DNA of 64,000 nucleotides from Bremerella sp. P1 (GTDB lineage Bacteria > Planctomycetota > Planctomycetia > Pirellulales > Pirellulaceae). The stretch's first letter is position 1; the number at the start of each line of letters is the position of its first letter. Under the pieces are notes generated by a model. The model did no database searches. It was not told the origin of the DNA and was given only the letters and a program-made list of their open reading frames with translations. Made by a program: the position numbers and the translations under genes. The DNA is taken from the NCBI RefSeq assembly GCF_028748185.1, contig NZ_CP118164.1, forward strand, positions 5,419,814 to 5,483,813, written 5' to 3'. Positions 53,182-61,162 of the stretch are shown here, piece after piece.

Positions 53182-54324
53182 TTAAGGTTTGGCGTCAACA
53201 ATGGCCGTGCCGAGGTGGTCGCATACCCGTAGCTCGAAGTGCCATACGTTGGTCCACGACTGGGTTTGTTCGTTCTGAACGAGTTTGACGAGAATCGTAT
53301 TCTCGCCCGCCTTGAGCTTGGCCTTGGCCGTGTATTGGTCGAACTTGTCGCCCGAGTGATACACCTTGTCCGAGGCAACGAGCTCGCCGTTGACCCAGAC
53401 TTTGGTCGCATTGGGCGAGCCCCAACGCAGTTCAACGTCTTGTGCCTGATCGCTGTCGAAGGTGGTGACGGCGTAGCCAACCACTTCTTTGACCGGAGCG
53501 AAGGCCTTGTTGAAATCGACGCGTTTCTCTCCCTTGCCTAGCTCAAGTGGCTGCCATTTGGCCGGGGCAGGAATCTCGTCGATGAGCTTGCCCGCGTACG
53601 ACGCTTCCAGGTCGATCTCTTTCTCAGGCGGATAAACGGTATCGAAGCCGGCTCCTTTGGCGAACTCGAAAGCGGCGATCACGTGCCAATTTTTCAGGAA
53701 GCCAAAATGTGCGGTCGTATCAACTTCGACATCCAGCTTCTTCAACGCGTCGGCGATCACTTTGGCTTGTTCGGCGCTGCGTGTGGCCGTCAGTGCTTGT
53801 TGGTAGGTCGCAATCCCTTCTTCTTTTTGCTCTGCTTCGACCTTCGCTTTCGCGTCTTCGATCAGCTTGTCGACTGCCAGGAGTCGCAGTTCCAGCGAAG
53901 CATCGTTCTCGAAGGCAGGGACCAGCTTCAGCGCGGCCGCTTCGTCTTGTTGCTTGAGCAGATGGTACGCGACGGACCGAGACTTGGGCGAGTGATCGTT
54001 CGTCTCGATGAACTCGATCAAGATGTCGTTGGCGATCGGCTTGCCTTCTTGGCGTGCTTTATCGGCGATCGCTTCGACGGCACCTCGCAGCCAGTTGGCA
54101 GCCACGGGACGATCCTCCTGCATCGCGGCTAGCACTTCGGGAATCGCGTCGGCGTTCATTTTGCCAAGGGCAGTAACCGCTTCGACCGCTTCAGGGTAGC
54201 CGGCTGCTTCAGCGCTGATCGCATTGATCTTGGTAGACAGTTCGGTCGCTTCACCGGCAATCAGAGGTGAGACGCTCAACAGCAGAGCGAAGCCAGTGGC
54301 AATAGATTGGTAACGTCGCATCAT
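53182..54324 (-). CDS. Secreted HEAT-like repeat protein with C-terminal beta-sandwich
   Basis: A 380-residue protein with signal peptide (ATGFALLLSVSPLIAGE), an alpha-helical repeat region resembling HEAT repeats (about 25-190) and a C-terminal beta-sandwich that looks like a PA14/galactose-binding type domain (ELRWGSPNATKVWVNGELVA). I infer a periplasmic binding or scaffold role. It is the first gene of the operon with the propeller protein and aroA, and the start has two adjacent ATGs (54324, 54321). Confidence 0.75.
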   Translation of the reverse strand: MMRRYQSIATGFALLLSVSPLIAGEATELSTKINAISAEAAGYPEAVEAVTALGKMNADAIPEVLAAMQEDRPVAANWLRGAVEAIADKARQEGKPIANDILIEFIETNDHSPKSRSVAYHLLKQQDEAAALKLVPAFENDASLELRLLAVDKLIEDAKAKVEAEQKEEGIATYQQALTATRSAEQAKVIADALKKLDVEVDTTAHFGFLKNWHVIAAFEFAKGAGFDTVYPPEKEIDLEASYAGKLIDEIPAPAKWQPLELGKGEKRVDFNKAFAPVKEVVGYAVTTFDSDQAQDVELRWGSPNATKVWVNGELVASDKVYHSGDKFDQYTAKAKLKAGENTILVKLVQNEQTQSWTNVWHFELRVCDHLGTAIVDAKP

Positions 54325-54422
54325 GGCTCGAATCGATCGAAGGGAAAAGGGCAGGGGTTTGCCCGATTGTAATCGATTCAGACGCGCGAGGAAGCATTGC
54401 CGCGGAAGTTTAACGAATCGGC

Positions 54423-56078
54423 TTAGAAGAGAATCGTTTCCGAGACGAACACGCCATCGCGGCGTAGCGACTCGGTGTCAGAGAGATTCACGATCCCCAA
54501 GACTTCGAAGAAAGTTCGTTTGCTTGTCTTTCGCTGGTAGCGAAGGCCAAACCCGTAGACCAAGTCGCCGTTGGGCGATTGGAAGGCGATTTCTGGGGCG
54601 ATCGACTCGTCTTCGTGGTGTCGGAACAACTGAATGCCCAGCGAAGCCCCGTAGTTCTCGCCGAGGCTACTACCAGAAGAAATCGCCACCAGGGGATTCA
54701 CGTCGAATGCGGCCCGTAGACGATTGAAATTGCCACCACCGGCTGAGTTCCAGCCGTCCGTTGCATAGAAGACATTGCAGTAGGCCACCCCAAACTCGAT
54801 GCCTAGCGGATGGGCAGGCATGAGAAGGGTGTAGTTCGATTCCAAGACAAACAACTCGCCTGAGCCGGTACCAGCTTCGTCCCCGAATTTGAACAGGGCC
54901 CGCGTGGCATAGTTGAACCGGCCGTGGAACTTGGTGCGACTGACCGCCGCGAAATGCTGGTCGCGACCAGGCGCATCGGGCGTTTCGACAAACAGGTAGG
55001 ACGCTTCGTAGAAGACCCGCTCGTAATCGATGCTGAAATTCGTTCCATACATCCGGCTATTGTCGTCGGCGACATTGTCGACATCGCTGGCCGCGTAAAT
55101 GGCCTGGATGTTGATGTTGCTGGTGTTGCCAACAAAGAGCGTATTCTTGTTGATGACGGTCCCCAGGAGTTCGTCGTTCATCAACAGTTGGTTGTGCAGC
55201 TGGAACGGAAACTTGCCGCCAACCATGTGCACGTCGCGGACAGCGAATGGACTCATGAAGCCAGAGAACATGCTGTGCAGTTCTCCTTCAAACCAGAATC
55301 GCTGAGGCACACCGGTGCTGTTATCGATGTACCCAGCCGGATCGCTGAAGCGGTAGTACGAACCGCCGGTGTTGTCTTTGCCGATGGGACGGAACTGCAC
55401 GTGAAAGCGTTCGGTCCCGGTTAGACGCAAGTCCAAGTCGACCAGCAACTGATGCCCCAGACCATCGCTACGCGTATTGCCCTGCTTGTATGCAATGGCA
55501 CTGGCTTGGTAACCACCGTAGGCGACAAAGCGCGGTTCCCAGTTGTAGGCACCTGGCCCAAACCAGTCCAGCGAATACTGCTTGATCGGTCCTTCCCCTT
55601 CGAACTGTGTGAATAGCGTGAAGGGTTCGGGATCGATGTAATCTTCCGGTAGCCGCAGCATTTCGTAGTCGGTGTGCTCATCCTTGCAAGGAAAGCCCAG
55701 GCGGTCCCCTTCTGGTGCGTAGATGTACGAGCCGCCATGTTGCCACAGTTCTTCATCCAGTGATGGGAGTGGCTCGTCTTCCCAGGCCTTGCTCTGAGGA
55801 TTATCTGGTGTGGCAAGGGGCAACAGGTGCGGCAATTCCTGAGGTGTCTCGATCGCTTCGGACAGCGGAGGTAGCAGTGACTCGTGCATGGGCGCAAAGC
55901 TGGCATGCTTCATCTCAGGAATCGTTAACCGAATGGGCCTGTCGCTCGACTGGCCAGGAATCGGCGGCTCTCCAAAGAGCGAGTCCTCTCCCAGCACGAC
56001 CGAGCCACAGCAAAGAATTGCCGAGCACCACGCCGAAGCGAAGAGATGTCGAAGTTTGGATTGCACATGCGACGTCAT
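54423..56078 (-). CDS. Outer-membrane beta-barrel candidate coupled to the hexahaem cytochrome
   Basis: A 551-residue protein with signal peptide (SAWCSAILCCGSVVLGE) and, after a 110-residue Pro-rich part, alternating beta strands rich in aromatic residues (EPRFVAYGGYQASAIAY, RFHVQFRPIGKDNTGGSYY, NINIQAIYAA). The last strand ends SETILF with a terminal phenylalanine, the classical signal of outer-membrane proteins. I chose ATG 56078 because it overlaps the stop of the cytochrome gene as ATGA, implying translational coupling. A porin-cytochrome role in electron transfer across the outer membrane is possible but unproven. Confidence 0.78.
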   Translation of the reverse strand: MTSHVQSKLRHLFASAWCSAILCCGSVVLGEDSLFGEPPIPGQSSDRPIRLTIPEMKHASFAPMHESLLPPLSEAIETPQELPHLLPLATPDNPQSKAWEDEPLPSLDEELWQHGGSYIYAPEGDRLGFPCKDEHTDYEMLRLPEDYIDPEPFTLFTQFEGEGPIKQYSLDWFGPGAYNWEPRFVAYGGYQASAIAYKQGNTRSDGLGHQLLVDLDLRLTGTERFHVQFRPIGKDNTGGSYYRFSDPAGYIDNSTGVPQRFWFEGELHSMFSGFMSPFAVRDVHMVGGKFPFQLHNQLLMNDELLGTVINKNTLFVGNTSNINIQAIYAASDVDNVADDNSRMYGTNFSIDYERVFYEASYLFVETPDAPGRDQHFAAVSRTKFHGRFNYATRALFKFGDEAGTGSGELFVLESNYTLLMPAHPLGIEFGVAYCNVFYATDGWNSAGGGNFNRLRAAFDVNPLVAISSGSSLGENYGASLGIQLFRHHEDESIAPEIAFQSPNGDLVYGFGLRYQRKTSKRTFFEVLGIVNLSDTESLRRDGVFVSETILF

Positions 56079-58048
56079 GGAGTGACCTCGATGGTGCCAC
56101 ACCATTCTTGCAGGACGACCACCTCGAGCAGATGCTTCAAGTGAGGCGTACCGATGCGATCTAGAAGTGTTGGAGGAAGGTGACGGAAGTTGAGACGGGC
56201 CGTCACGCGGTACGTTCCTGGCTGCTTAGGCAGGTGTACGGGATAGGTTCGCCCTTGCTTGGAAAGGGGAGCCAGGCTTCCCTTGGCGATTCGGAATACC
56301 GGAGGTCGGCCGAACGAGGCGGAGATGCCATCGGCAGGACGCACGAAGCTGAGGGGATTCAGGTGGCGATTCACCGAGAGAACCACCGAGCGATCCGTGC
56401 CTTCGGACGTGAGTGCTGTGAACTTGTTTTGGAAGTTGAGCAAGTGCTTATCGTATGGAATCTTGCCGGCCAGGACGGCGTGGCTATGTTCGTCGCGCAG
56501 GTCGCCGTTGTCATCGAGGTCGCCCGAGGTGAAGACAATCCGTCCTTGTTCGTCATGCACCAGGACTGAAACCCAAGCCTGGCGTTCGGCGGTAAAACCG
56601 GTGGGGAAGCTGTGCCCGGACAGCTTGCTCTTCACTTCGACGTTGATATGAACCTTGTCGCCACAACCGGCTGTTTCCGGAGCACTCACGTAAAGGTCCG
56701 CTGCCTGGGACAGCACTTCGTATCGCTTTTGGGCGGCGATGCGATTGCTGTGACGGTTCTTCTTGCGAAGCTCCGTGAGCGTTTCCTTTTGGTATTCCGT
56801 CAGTGAATTCCAGTCACGGTAATCGACCTCGTACATCCAGTCGAGCTTCTCAGGGAACTCGGTATCGGGAAGCAGAGAGTAATCAGGACCGGCGAAGGTG
56901 TGATCGGTGAGTGGGCGAAGGGGGATCTGTTCTTCCGGTACGTCTGGCACCACGGCTGCTCGTCCCAAGGGGCGTTCGCAGTCTTTGAACGGAACGCCTT
57001 GTACGGGACCCATGTGGCACTGTTGGCAGGTAATCCCTTGCTTGGCCGCCGGGCTGTTTTGCCACTCGCTGAACGCTTCTTCAAGACGGACGCCTTGTGG
57101 GTTGGTCACGTCGTGGCATTCGCCGCAGAACTGCGAAGTCTTGATGTAGGGAAGGCCTTTTGATTCGTGTGTTGCCATCGCTTCGCCGCCGGTGGCATCG
57201 TCGAAGGGACCATACATGCACACGTCTTCTAACTTGCCGGGTTCGATCGGGACACGCCCGCTCGACTTGTAGTGCTTGGTGCTGCGGCGGTGGCAAGAGA
57301 CACAGGTAACCCCTTCCATCGAGACCCGCGAACGGTGGACGTTGCGGCGGTTGCCATTCTCGCCCAGTGCCGTACCGACCGGCGTATGGCAGCGTGTGCA
57401 GAAGGTTCCTTGCGTTCCTTGGGTGCGTTCCATGAGGGTCAAGTTGAAGGCCTCAAACACAGGGCTATGCTGGGCATAGGCGTGCATCGAACGGGACCAT
57501 TCGTCGTACTGTTTCGGATGGCAGGTCTGACACTGCTTGGCCGATGGAAATTCCATCTCGGTCAGCGGAGTGATATTGCAGTTCTCAGGCAGTGCGTATT
57601 CCAGGGCACCGTTTTCGATCCAGCGGTAGATTGCTTCCTGCTGACCTGGGGTAAGCCACTCCATCTTGTCTGGTGGCATTTCCGGCGTACGCGGCATGCC
57701 AGATCCAGGCTGGGCGTGTTCGTCCCATTCGATGTACATCAGCAGTGCCGAGTCTTTCGGGTTGCCTGGAATGACAAGGCGATCGTTGCCTGACTTGCCG
57801 GCGAGCAGGGCCTCGTAGGTGCTCAGGTCGACCCGCTTTGTGTTAGGGCGATGGCATCCGGCACACTTGTTGGCCAGGGTCATATAGACTTCGGGCCAAT
57901 CGACATCGTAGGGATGAGGCTGCGAAATCAGATGGGGAATTGCTTCCACGGTTGTCGGGGCCGCACCCCAGAACCACAGCGCGCTGACCAGGCTCAGACC
58001 GAGGGTCAAAACCGCCAATTGGGAGGTCAATTTTTTGGCTGCGGGCAT
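56075..58048 (-). CDS. Secreted hexahaem cytochrome c
   Basis: A 657-residue exported cytochrome with signal anchor (LTSQLAVLTLGLSLVSALWF). Six CxxCH haem sites are visible: CAGCH, CQTCH, CTRCH, CVSCH, CGECH and CQQCH. The first lies in a planctomycete-type cytochrome domain (about 50-150), and the other five in a cytochrome c554-like region (about 165-345). The C-terminal 230 residues look like a beta-sandwich (GHSFPTGFTAERQAWVSVLV), as found in some multihaem cytochromes. GGAAGGA precedes ATG 58048. It probably moves electrons in the periplasm or to the cell surface, with the coupled barrel downstream. Confidence 0.9.
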   Translation of the reverse strand: MPAAKKLTSQLAVLTLGLSLVSALWFWGAAPTTVEAIPHLISQPHPYDVDWPEVYMTLANKCAGCHRPNTKRVDLSTYEALLAGKSGNDRLVIPGNPKDSALLMYIEWDEHAQPGSGMPRTPEMPPDKMEWLTPGQQEAIYRWIENGALEYALPENCNITPLTEMEFPSAKQCQTCHPKQYDEWSRSMHAYAQHSPVFEAFNLTLMERTQGTQGTFCTRCHTPVGTALGENGNRRNVHRSRVSMEGVTCVSCHRRSTKHYKSSGRVPIEPGKLEDVCMYGPFDDATGGEAMATHESKGLPYIKTSQFCGECHDVTNPQGVRLEEAFSEWQNSPAAKQGITCQQCHMGPVQGVPFKDCERPLGRAAVVPDVPEEQIPLRPLTDHTFAGPDYSLLPDTEFPEKLDWMYEVDYRDWNSLTEYQKETLTELRKKNRHSNRIAAQKRYEVLSQAADLYVSAPETAGCGDKVHINVEVKSKLSGHSFPTGFTAERQAWVSVLVHDEQGRIVFTSGDLDDNGDLRDEHSHAVLAGKIPYDKHLLNFQNKFTALTSEGTDRSVVLSVNRHLNPLSFVRPADGISASFGRPPVFRIAKGSLAPLSKQGRTYPVHLPKQPGTYRVTARLNFRHLPPTLLDRIGTPHLKHLLEVVVLQEWCGTIEVTP

Positions 58049-58274
58049 TCGGGTATCCTTCCCGTCGATCGATCGCGTTCCGGCCCTCCGATGGCTAGAA
58101 CTACTGGGGTTGCGTGCACTGCATCCCCTGATATCACTTTTCGGCAGGGCGTTGGGGAGAGTCTTAGCTAACTAAGTGCGCACGTAGCTTTTAGAATAAT
58201 CGGAAATGCTTAATACGAAGCTTCATGTTCCGCGATCGATTCCCCAAGAATTTGGCCTTAAAAGACGGTCCAAA
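58049..58274. other. Upstream region of the cytochrome operon
   Basis: 226 bases without a gene, between the stop of the J-domain-like gene and the cytochrome start, both on the minus strand. The cytochrome promoter should lie here. I see no clear terminator for the J-domain-like gene. Confidence 0.45.
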
Positions 58275-60716
58275 TTAGGGGGTTGAGCTCAGCTGCTTTA
58301 CCGCTTCTACCAAGTCTTTGTCACGGGCCTTGGTTGCCGAGTCTTCTGCTAGCGTCGTCATGGCGATAGCGGCCTTTTCTTGACCATCTGCTTCCAGCAG
58401 CGGTACGTGCTTGATAGCGTGTTGGGCGATCGCGGCATGGACCTTCGAGGACATGCTCGACCCTGCTGCTAGCTGCATGGCTTTGAGGTGCCATTCCCCC
58501 TCGTCGATGGCGAAACGAGTATGCCAGTCGTGGATGATTTGCGAGCAAGTGGCAAAGTCACCTCCGCGAGCCGATTCGGCCAAGGCATAGCGGAAGCCAG
58601 CGAACTGCTGCGGCGAACCATTGGGCATCGCCATCGCGGCAGCGGCCATCTCTTGCCCGATTTTGGCATGATCATCAAGACGCTGCGCTGACTGAATCCG
58701 CGAGTTCCATTTCTCCTGGAAGGCAGCCGCCGGGGCCGAGATATCTGCTTCGGTCGGAATCGTTGCTTGCTCGATCAGGTCATCCGCAAGCTTGTAGGGA
58801 TCGGTAAGCACAGCGACCAGGTTGTTTATTTCTTCGTCCGGCAGAAAGGCAGTCGCCAACTCTTCACGTGCCCGCTCTGGTCCACCATCGGGGGTCATCA
58901 ATAGGAACGCACCGATGATCTTCTTCGTTTCGGCCTGAGTGGGCAGTTCTTGTTCGGCAAGGAACTTGGCCAAGCCGGCAGGAATATCGGCGAGCGTGTA
59001 ACGGCGGTTCTCACCATCCATCCGAATTACGAGACGATTCGCATCCGACTCGACAACACGAATCATCGTGCCGTTCACGTCGAGGTCAGAGTCAGGCGGA
59101 AGCTTGGTAAGTCGTGACGAAACGGCTTGCCAGAACTGCTGATTCAAGTCAGCCACTTCCTTCAGGTGGTCGAGCTTATCTTGGTGCTTCGGAGCCGTAA
59201 CCAGCGGAGCCGCCTGAGCGATCAGTTGTTGGGCCGTGGCAGCGCTGCGGTCGATGATCTGCTGGCGGGCCTGTTTCATTAGGCCGGTTAGTTGATCGAC
59301 ATTGGCCGTCGAATCCGCCGGCATCGAGCCAGTGTTCTCCATGGGGGTCATGGTGTTGGTGTCGGTTGGCGTTGAGGTCATCTCAGTCGGCTTGGGCGAT
59401 GTATTGGAAGCCATCATGCTGCCGCCGAGGTACTTCTTCTTGCCCGCTTCCAAAGCAGCGAGCGCCCCACCATCGGCACCCGATTGGGTCCACAAGTCGC
59501 GGACGAACTCGATATCGGCCTTAGGCGAGAGCAAGAGGTAGGAAGCCTCCACGCGTTGTTTCACGGTGTCTTCACCCTTCAAGCGGCTAATGGCAATTGC
59601 ACGCTGGAAGCCATCGGGGAGTTGGCCGCGTTCGTATCCTTTGTTTTGACCTGCGAAGCGAATGACAACACGATTGTCATCGATCGTAGTAACCGTGAAG
59701 GACGTGCTGCCGACGGTGAGCTCTTCGTTTTCACGAAGCGATGCGGTGCCGTCATTGAGCGCTTTGTTGTAGGCCATCAGGTCCTGCACGAACTGATCGA
59801 TGCGATCGAAGTCGGTCTTGCCTTCAGGCGTTTTCGGAAGCTTGCGAACCTCGTCCAACGCAATCGATGACTTGGCGAAGTCGTTTTCACTGATCCCAAC
59901 CCAGGCCGTTTCGATCGCCGTCTTTAGCTCTGCTTGATCCTCGGCGGTGGCCATGGGTTCTGGCGGCTTGGTGTCCATCGCTGGCATGCCAGCCATCGTT
60001 TCTTCAGGATCGCCTAGGCCAGGGATCGAACTGGCCAGATCGTTGGAGGTCGGACGTTTGCCCGACTTGGGACCAGGAGGCGTGTTCCTGCCCTTTTCCG
60101 GCTCTTCGTCTTCTTTCTCGACAGGGGGCTGCGGCGTCGGTACTTTCGGCTCAGGATCGTTTTGAGCGACGGGCTCGTCCGCAGGCTCGGTGAAGATGAA
60201 GTAAGCGCCACCGGCAACTGCGGCCAATAGTAGAATTGCGGCTCCGCTCATGTACAAACCGAATGCCGAATTCTTAGCACGGCTTTTGGCAGACGATGCG
60301 GCGGATGGCTTCTTCGATTTCAGCTGGATATCGCCACTTGAATCGGAAGATGCCGTGGCAGCCGGGCTGACTGGAGCAGCGGCTTGAACCGGAGCGGCCG
60401 TAGCAGGCTGGGCAGCCGCAACCGGAGCGGTCTGGCTACTGAAGTAGGCTTGTAGCTGTTGGTCGTAGGCTTGTTTCTGGGCCGGATCCAACAGGCAGTT
60501 TTGGGCCAATTGGATTTCGGAAATCAATGTCTGGCGGAGTGGCTCATCGGCTGGGGCCATCGGAATCGAGGCGCGCGACATGGCATTCTGCGCGGCAACC
60601 ATGATTTTGCCGGTGTCGGTCTCGTACATTGGTAATCCCAGCAGCGTATAGCAGTCGGGGCGACCGGTGACGTTGAGACCCAACCACATTTGGTAGGGAT
60701 TGGTTGCTTGAGTCAT
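58275..60716 (-). CDS. Membrane protein with N-terminal J-domain-like region
   Basis: An 813-residue protein. The first 90 residues resemble the degenerate J-domain found in many planctomycete proteins (NPYQMWLGL, DCYTLLGLPMYETD, CLLDPAQKQAYDQQLQAY). A disordered Ala/Pro/Ser region, one membrane helix (GAAILLLAAVAGGAYFIF), a Pro/Glu-rich linker, and a large C-terminal helical domain follow. The HPD motif of J proteins is missing, so it should not stimulate DnaK. The function is unknown. GAGGA lies directly before the ATG. Confidence 0.75.
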   Translation of the reverse strand: MTQATNPYQMWLGLNVTGRPDCYTLLGLPMYETDTGKIMVAAQNAMSRASIPMAPADEPLRQTLISEIQLAQNCLLDPAQKQAYDQQLQAYFSSQTAPVAAAQPATAAPVQAAAPVSPAATASSDSSGDIQLKSKKPSAASSAKSRAKNSAFGLYMSGAAILLLAAVAGGAYFIFTEPADEPVAQNDPEPKVPTPQPPVEKEDEEPEKGRNTPPGPKSGKRPTSNDLASSIPGLGDPEETMAGMPAMDTKPPEPMATAEDQAELKTAIETAWVGISENDFAKSSIALDEVRKLPKTPEGKTDFDRIDQFVQDLMAYNKALNDGTASLRENEELTVGSTSFTVTTIDDNRVVIRFAGQNKGYERGQLPDGFQRAIAISRLKGEDTVKQRVEASYLLLSPKADIEFVRDLWTQSGADGGALAALEAGKKKYLGGSMMASNTSPKPTEMTSTPTDTNTMTPMENTGSMPADSTANVDQLTGLMKQARQQIIDRSAATAQQLIAQAAPLVTAPKHQDKLDHLKEVADLNQQFWQAVSSRLTKLPPDSDLDVNGTMIRVVESDANRLVIRMDGENRRYTLADIPAGLAKFLAEQELPTQAETKKIIGAFLLMTPDGGPERAREELATAFLPDEEINNLVAVLTDPYKLADDLIEQATIPTEADISAPAAAFQEKWNSRIQSAQRLDDHAKIGQEMAAAAMAMPNGSPQQFAGFRYALAESARGGDFATCSQIIHDWHTRFAIDEGEWHLKAMQLAAGSSMSSKVHAAIAQHAIKHVPLLEADGQEKAAIAMTTLAEDSATKARDKDLVEAVKQLSSTP

Positions 60717-61162
60717 TCCTCGAAACTCGCGAGTACGTAATGTTTACTTCAAGGCTAGTTGCCGTTTCGCCTAAATGCCCTACTAGGACTGGGTTTCGCC
60801 TCTGATAGTACGACGAGGAAGCGACCGATTTTGTTTCGTAAATCGGTTGTATCGACAACGATGGGGGGATAATTCATTGTCAGGGGGGTGAGTTGCCCCA
60901 ATTGTAGCGAGATCGAAGCACGTGGAAAGAGATGTTACTCCCCCTATGTTAACGTCGCGACGCAAGATCTTGGACATCTGGGCAAACTTATTTTTGTAAG
61001 GGCGAAATCTAGAAAACTTCATAAAATGTCAGTCGTAGAAAAGTCTGAGCAATTCGTGTTTAACTGAAATCGCATGAGGGCTTTAGATCGTCTACACCTG
61101 AGCAAGACAATTAGCTTTTCACCCCACGGAATGTCGCAGATACCTCGGAGAGGGCACCCATT
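60717..61162. other. Divergent intergenic region, no gene seen
   Basis: About 450 bases, AT-rich in its right half, between the J-domain-like gene and the alpha-2-macroglobulin gene. No gene is seen. GGAGAGGG at 61148 is the ribosome binding site of the latter. Confidence 0.55.
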
